Below, one piece after another: positions 61,393 to 64,000 of a stretch of DNA of 64,000 nt. The translations under genes and the position numbers were made by a program. The stretch's first letter is position 1. Every line of letters starts with the position of its first letter. The DNA lies in assembly GCF_003202205.1 (NCBI RefSeq), contig NZ_PDOG01000001.1, positions 1,344,065 to 1,408,064 of the forward strand. The letters are read 5' to 3'. The stretch comes from Halomonas sp. LBP4. Its GTDB lineage: Bacteria; Pseudomonadota; Gammaproteobacteria; Pseudomonadales; Halomonadaceae. The notes below the pieces were generated by a model. The model worked only from the letters and a program-made list of their open reading frames with translations. It did not search any database and was not told the origin of the DNA.

Positions 61393-63104
61393 TACAGATC
61401 TACAGCAACCTTGGTGGCCACGGCGATCTGGTAGAGGATCTGCGTGAGGCTGGTGGCCAGTTGCAGGTTCTTGGTGGGCACTTCGGGCATCACCAGGATC
61501 TCGTCGCCGGGACGCAGGGCCACGTCGTCGGCATTGCGCACGGCGCCGTTCTGGCGCACCACCAGGATGTGGTCGTCATCGCCGCGCTGGGTGACGCCGC
61601 CGGCGCCTTCGATGTAATCCATGGCGGACATGCCGGGGCGGTAGACCACGGCCTGGGGCACCACCACCTCGCCGCTGATCAGGATGGAGTCGCTGACCTC
61701 GGGGATGGTGATGACGTCGCCGTCCTGCAGGCGGATGTCGCTCACCGGGCCGTCATGGGCCACCACCAGGCGGCCGCTGGGCTCCAGGTCGCGGGCGCGC
61801 TCCACGAACTGCTGGATCATCTCGGCTTCGCGGACGCGGATCTGGGCTTCCTCGTTGGTGGCCGAGGAGGCGCCGAGGTAGGTGGTCTCCAGGCGACGCA
61901 GGCTCTCCTGCAGCGATTGGCGTTGCTGCTTGGCCACGCTCTCGCGCTTGAGCGAGATGCTTTCCACGGCCGTCATCTCCTTCGGCACGGCGATGGCATC
62001 GAGCAGCTCGCCCAGGCGCGCGTCGCGCGGCAGGGCATAGCGGGAGGGGCCGTAGTAGCTGCCTTCCAGCTCGACGACGATGGTCTCGTCGCGCTGGTCG
62101 ACGCTGAACAGCACCTCGTCACCGCTGCGCACCGTCTGGCCGCTGAAGGCGTTGAGCGGGAAGTAACGCGCGATGGGGCCCTCGTCGCGGGAGCCGCGCA
62201 GCAGCACGTGGGAAACACCGCTTTGCAGGCGCGCCAGGCGGATCACTTCGCCACCGGTAAGCTTGTCGCCCCGCAGTTCATAGCGGTATTCACGCTGCAC
62301 GTCGCCCACCACGGCGATCGCCGGGCCGCGTTCTTCCACCACGATGGTGTCGCCGTCGCGGAACTGCGGCCGGGGCAGCTGGCCGTCGAGCAGAAAATCG
62401 TAGAGGTCCAGAGTGTCGAGGGTGCGGCCGTCACGCACCACCCGGATCCGGCGGTAGCTGCCCAGCGCCTGGTCGATGCCGCCGGCCTGGTCGAGGAAGT
62501 AGAGCGCCGAGTCGCTGGGGGTACCGGCATAGCGGCCGGGGTTCTCCACGTAGCCGGTCACGAACACGCCCACCGGCTGCACGCCCTGCAGGTTGGTGTA
62601 GACCTCTACATCCTCGGGGTAGACCTCCTTGATGGCCTGACGCACCTTGGCATCAAGCTGCTGGCTGGTGCTGCCCTGCACACGCAGTGGGCCGATGGCG
62701 GGAATGAAGATGTTGCCCTGGGCGTCCACCGGCATCACGCGGTCGATCTCCGCGGCGCCCCAGGCGCGCAGGGTGACCTCGTCGCCGGGCTTGATGGTGT
62801 AGCCGGGATTGAGGCCATCGGCACGGGTACCACGGAAGCCGCCCTCGAAGAGGTTGGCGCCGAACGGCGGCAGGGCCTCGGTGGCAGAATCCAGCTGCTG
62901 TTGGGGCACCGGGCCATAGTTGGCACTGCGCCAGTCCGCGCGGGGCCCCTCCTGCACCTGGTCCGGGGTGCCCTGGCTCTGCTGCTCGTCGGGCAGGATA
63001 TTGCCGGGCAGGCTGATGGACTGGGCGCTGGCCAGCGTGGGTAGGCCCAGCAGGATCAGCGCCATGGCCAGGCGGGAGAGGGTTCGGGGCATGGCGATCA
63101 TCAT
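61392..63104 (-). CDS. kpsD: Capsule outer-membrane export protein KpsD
   Basis: 570 residues from the ATG at 63104 with an ideal AAGGAGG seven bases before it. Residues 1-27 are a signal peptide ending A-S-A. A polysaccharide-export (Wza-like) domain opens with Y-T-I-K-P-G-D-E-V-T-L-R-A-W-G, followed by at least three SLBB repeats (for example V-F-V-T-G-Y-V-E-N-P-G-R-Y; I-L-I-S-G-E-V-V-V-P-Q-A-V-V). There is no lipobox, as usual for KpsD. It forms the exit channel with KpsE. Confidence 0.93.
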   Translation of the reverse strand: MMIAMPRTLSRLAMALILLGLPTLASAQSISLPGNILPDEQQSQGTPDQVQEGPRADWRSANYGPVPQQQLDSATEALPPFGANLFEGGFRGTRADGLNPGYTIKPGDEVTLRAWGAAEIDRVMPVDAQGNIFIPAIGPLRVQGSTSQQLDAKVRQAIKEVYPEDVEVYTNLQGVQPVGVFVTGYVENPGRYAGTPSDSALYFLDQAGGIDQALGSYRRIRVVRDGRTLDTLDLYDFLLDGQLPRPQFRDGDTIVVEERGPAIAVVGDVQREYRYELRGDKLTGGEVIRLARLQSGVSHVLLRGSRDEGPIARYFPLNAFSGQTVRSGDEVLFSVDQRDETIVVELEGSYYGPSRYALPRDARLGELLDAIAVPKEMTAVESISLKRESVAKQQRQSLQESLRRLETTYLGASSATNEEAQIRVREAEMIQQFVERARDLEPSGRLVVAHDGPVSDIRLQDGDVITIPEVSDSILISGEVVVPQAVVYRPGMSAMDYIEGAGGVTQRGDDDHILVVRQNGAVRNADDVALRPGDEILVMPEVPTKNLQLATSLTQILYQIAVATKVAVDL

Positions 63105-63520
63105 CGAGCGCCTCCTTGGGTCAGTGCCTGGGTCACCTGCCGACGCACGACCCAGGCGCCGGTGGCGGTCTCGCAGGCGATGGCGCCCTGCTCGGCCTGG
63201 CGGCCCGCGTGGCGAACGGTGAGCTCACGGCAGGGGCGTCCACTGGCCGCGAAATAGCTCGTATCGGCCACCACTTCGACATCCCGCCCCCAGGGGCTTT
63301 CGGCCAGCTGAATGGCCGCCCCGCCGCTGGACTGCCCAAGAAAGCCGCTGAGGTTGGCACCCAGCCGTTTGCCACGCTCGCCGCCGGCCACGACCGAGCC
63401 GGCATCCTTGGACTGCGGGGCGGGCTGCAGGGCGCAACCGCCCAGCACGGCAACTAGAGCAAGCGTTACCGCCAGGCGCGCGCCGTCCCGCACTTTCTTA
63501 TGAGTGTCTTGGGTCCTCAT
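63101..63520 (-). CDS. Small capsule-operon lipoprotein with surface-antigen-like domain
   Basis: 139 residues from the ATG at 63520 (M-R-T-Q-D); a further 23 in-frame codons upstream lack signal-peptide character. A hydrophobic stretch ends L-G-G-C, a good lipobox, so an acylated envelope protein is expected. The C-terminal half (S-Y-F-A-A-S-G-R-P-C-R-E-L with A-C-E-T-A-T-G-A-W) recalls the 17-kDa common-antigen/YcfJ style domain with two Cys that may pair. It overlaps the start of kpsD and is the first gene of the minus arm. Confidence 0.8.
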   Translation of the reverse strand: MRTQDTHKKVRDGARLAVTLALVAVLGGCALQPAPQSKDAGSVVAGGERGKRLGANLSGFLGQSSGGAAIQLAESPWGRDVEVVADTSYFAASGRPCRELTVRHAGRQAEQGAIACETATGAWVVRRQVTQALTQGGAR

Positions 63521-63608
63521 GGATAGCCTCTCAGGTGTTGGAGCTGATGCGGCACCGGCCCGCCAGAAAAAAGGATGAGCCAGCCGCAAGGCACAGGAAA
63601 CGGCCAGA

Positions 63609-63620
63609 CACGCTACCGCC
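63609..63620 (-). promoter_or_regulatory. ops element (RfaH recruitment site) of a JUMPStart-like leader
   Basis: The minus strand reads GGCGGTAGCGTG, matching the ops consensus GGCGGTAGNNTG at every fixed base, preceded by CTG. It lies in the leader of the lipoprotein-kpsD-M-T-E operon and is oriented with it. ops makes RNA polymerase pause and load RfaH, which suppresses termination in long polysaccharide operons. The distal AT-rich GT gene and the pse genes would be the main beneficiaries. Confidence 0.85.
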
Positions 63621-63760
63621 CAGGGATTGTCGCCGGGCTTCTTCCCTTGCCCTTAAAAAACAATAACTTGCCCCGCCACACCCTGTAGCGAGGAATTTCA
63701 TCCGACGGAAACGGGGGACCATTCTATGCGCTGAGCCTGCTAGCGACCACCCGCGATTCC

Positions 63761-63799
63761 GGGGTCAGCCCCCTCAGCAGATTTTGGAGTCAGACACCA
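63761..63799. repeat. Second, diverged copy of the paired GGGGTCAG repeat
   Basis: The unit starts GGGGTCAGCCCCCTCAGCAG and continues TTTGGAGTCAGACACCA. It matches the 43840-43878 unit at most positions, including the spacer CAGCA. Here it lies in non-coding DNA. Confidence 0.75.
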
Positions 63800-63980
63800 A
63801 CGTAAATCTCGGAAAGTAACTTAGGGCGATGTCGTACACACATGTACGCCTTCTCTTACATGAACCATGCAGTATTAGCGCAGCCGTACTTTAGGGATGG
63901 CAGAAGCCCCCAGTGTCAGGATGAGTGTCGTGCCCTCTGATACCCTGTTCTTAACATCCAGGGGGCGATAGGAGCCGCTC

Positions 63981-64000
63981 ATGCCTCGCTACTCCGAGGA
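63981..64000 (+). CDS. Start of an ORF cut by the right edge, possibly a transposase
   Basis: ATG at 63981 with AGGAG seven bases upstream, then C-C-T-C-G-C-style codons giving M-P-R-Y-S-E. This opening is common in HTH-type transposases (M-P-R-Y-S-E-E-R). Only six full codons are visible. Confidence 0.35.

Larger units (their letters stand above)
63521..63980. promoter_or_regulatory. Long leader/promoter region of the capsule minus arm
   Basis: About 460 bases with no gene. It holds the ops element (63609-63620), about 90 bases upstream of the first start codon, and the dispersed GGGGTCAG repeat (63761-63799). A long leader before the ops site is usual for RfaH-controlled operons. The part above about 63850 may belong to the left end of the IS whose first codons lie at the edge. 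Confidence 0.6.

Noticed and set aside
61374..63044. 556-codon plus-strand frame opposite kpsD
   Set aside because: Antisense shadow of kpsD, which has a signal peptide, an ideal ribosome binding site and SLBB motifs.

Overview
The window looks like chromosomal DNA from a high-GC, free-living gammaproteobacterium. Halomonas or a close relative fits best, judging from the family-level look of the proteins, a phasin remnant (polyhydroxyalkanoate storage) and the mix of insertion-sequence (IS) debris. The genus is an inference from sequence style; no rRNA or other marker gene is present.

Layout. (1) 1-8.4 kb holds a cyclic-di-GMP signalling cluster: a PAS sensor running off the left edge, a GAF-GGDEF protein, an EAL remnant joined to a truncated IS1380-type transposase, a membrane-anchored PAS-GGDEF protein, a decayed alpha/beta-hydrolase gene, and a heme oxygenase-bacteriophytochrome pair whose output is a GGDEF domain. 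(2) 8.4-10.3 kb is IS debris: a phasin gene interrupted by a 3'-truncated IS3-family element, then an IS66 remnant. (3) 10.3-19.0 kb (minus strand) is a compact operon: a carbamoylase/allantoate-amidohydrolase-type M20 enzyme, a branched-chain-amino-acid-type ABC importer (livKHMGF), a second M20 hydrolase and an amidase. A divergent XRE-cupin regulator follows. The logic is import and hydrolysis of an amide or N-carbamoyl/N-acyl amino compound. (4) 20-21 kb carries more pseudogenes. (5) 20.9-33.0 kb is a second catabolic island built around a GntR regulator with two winged helices. To its left is a minus-strand operon (PuuE-like deacetylase, MFS transporter, two SDRs, a membrane protein). To its right is a plus-strand operon (NCS1 permease, amidase, a 100-aa protein starting MCGLCG, a CobW GTPase, and a PotD-like binding protein without a signal peptide).

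(6) 33.1-63.6 kb is a group 2 (ABC-dependent) capsule locus in two convergent arms. The plus arm (33.5-48.0 kb) is kpsC-kpsS-SDR-LTA-synthase-like sulfatase-large type I PKS-alpha-oxoamine synthase, tightly coupled by overlapping start and stop codons. From memory its gene content resembles the rhizobial rkp-1 region (rkpAGHIJ), and it most likely makes a long-chain amino-ketone/amino-alcohol lipid connected with the capsule. The minus arm (63.5 down to 49.5 kb) is lipoprotein-kpsD-kpsM-kpsT-kpsE, then an AT-rich gene for a 1161-aa KpsC-like/TPR/glycosyltransferase fusion, then a complete pseudaminic acid pathway (pseB, C, F, G, H, I). A perfect match to the ops (RfaH recruitment) element lies upstream of the minus arm. 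An outer-membrane beta-barrel gene and a cysQ fragment sit between the arms. The right edge has the first codons of what may be another transposase.

The strongest candidates for something under-described are the PKS/oxoamine-synthase/SDR/LTA-synthase-like lipid module inside a pseudaminate capsule locus, the giant KpsC-TPR-GT fusion, and the NCS1-amidase-MCGLCG-CobW-PotD-like operon. No CRISPR array, tRNA, rRNA or replication origin was seen.
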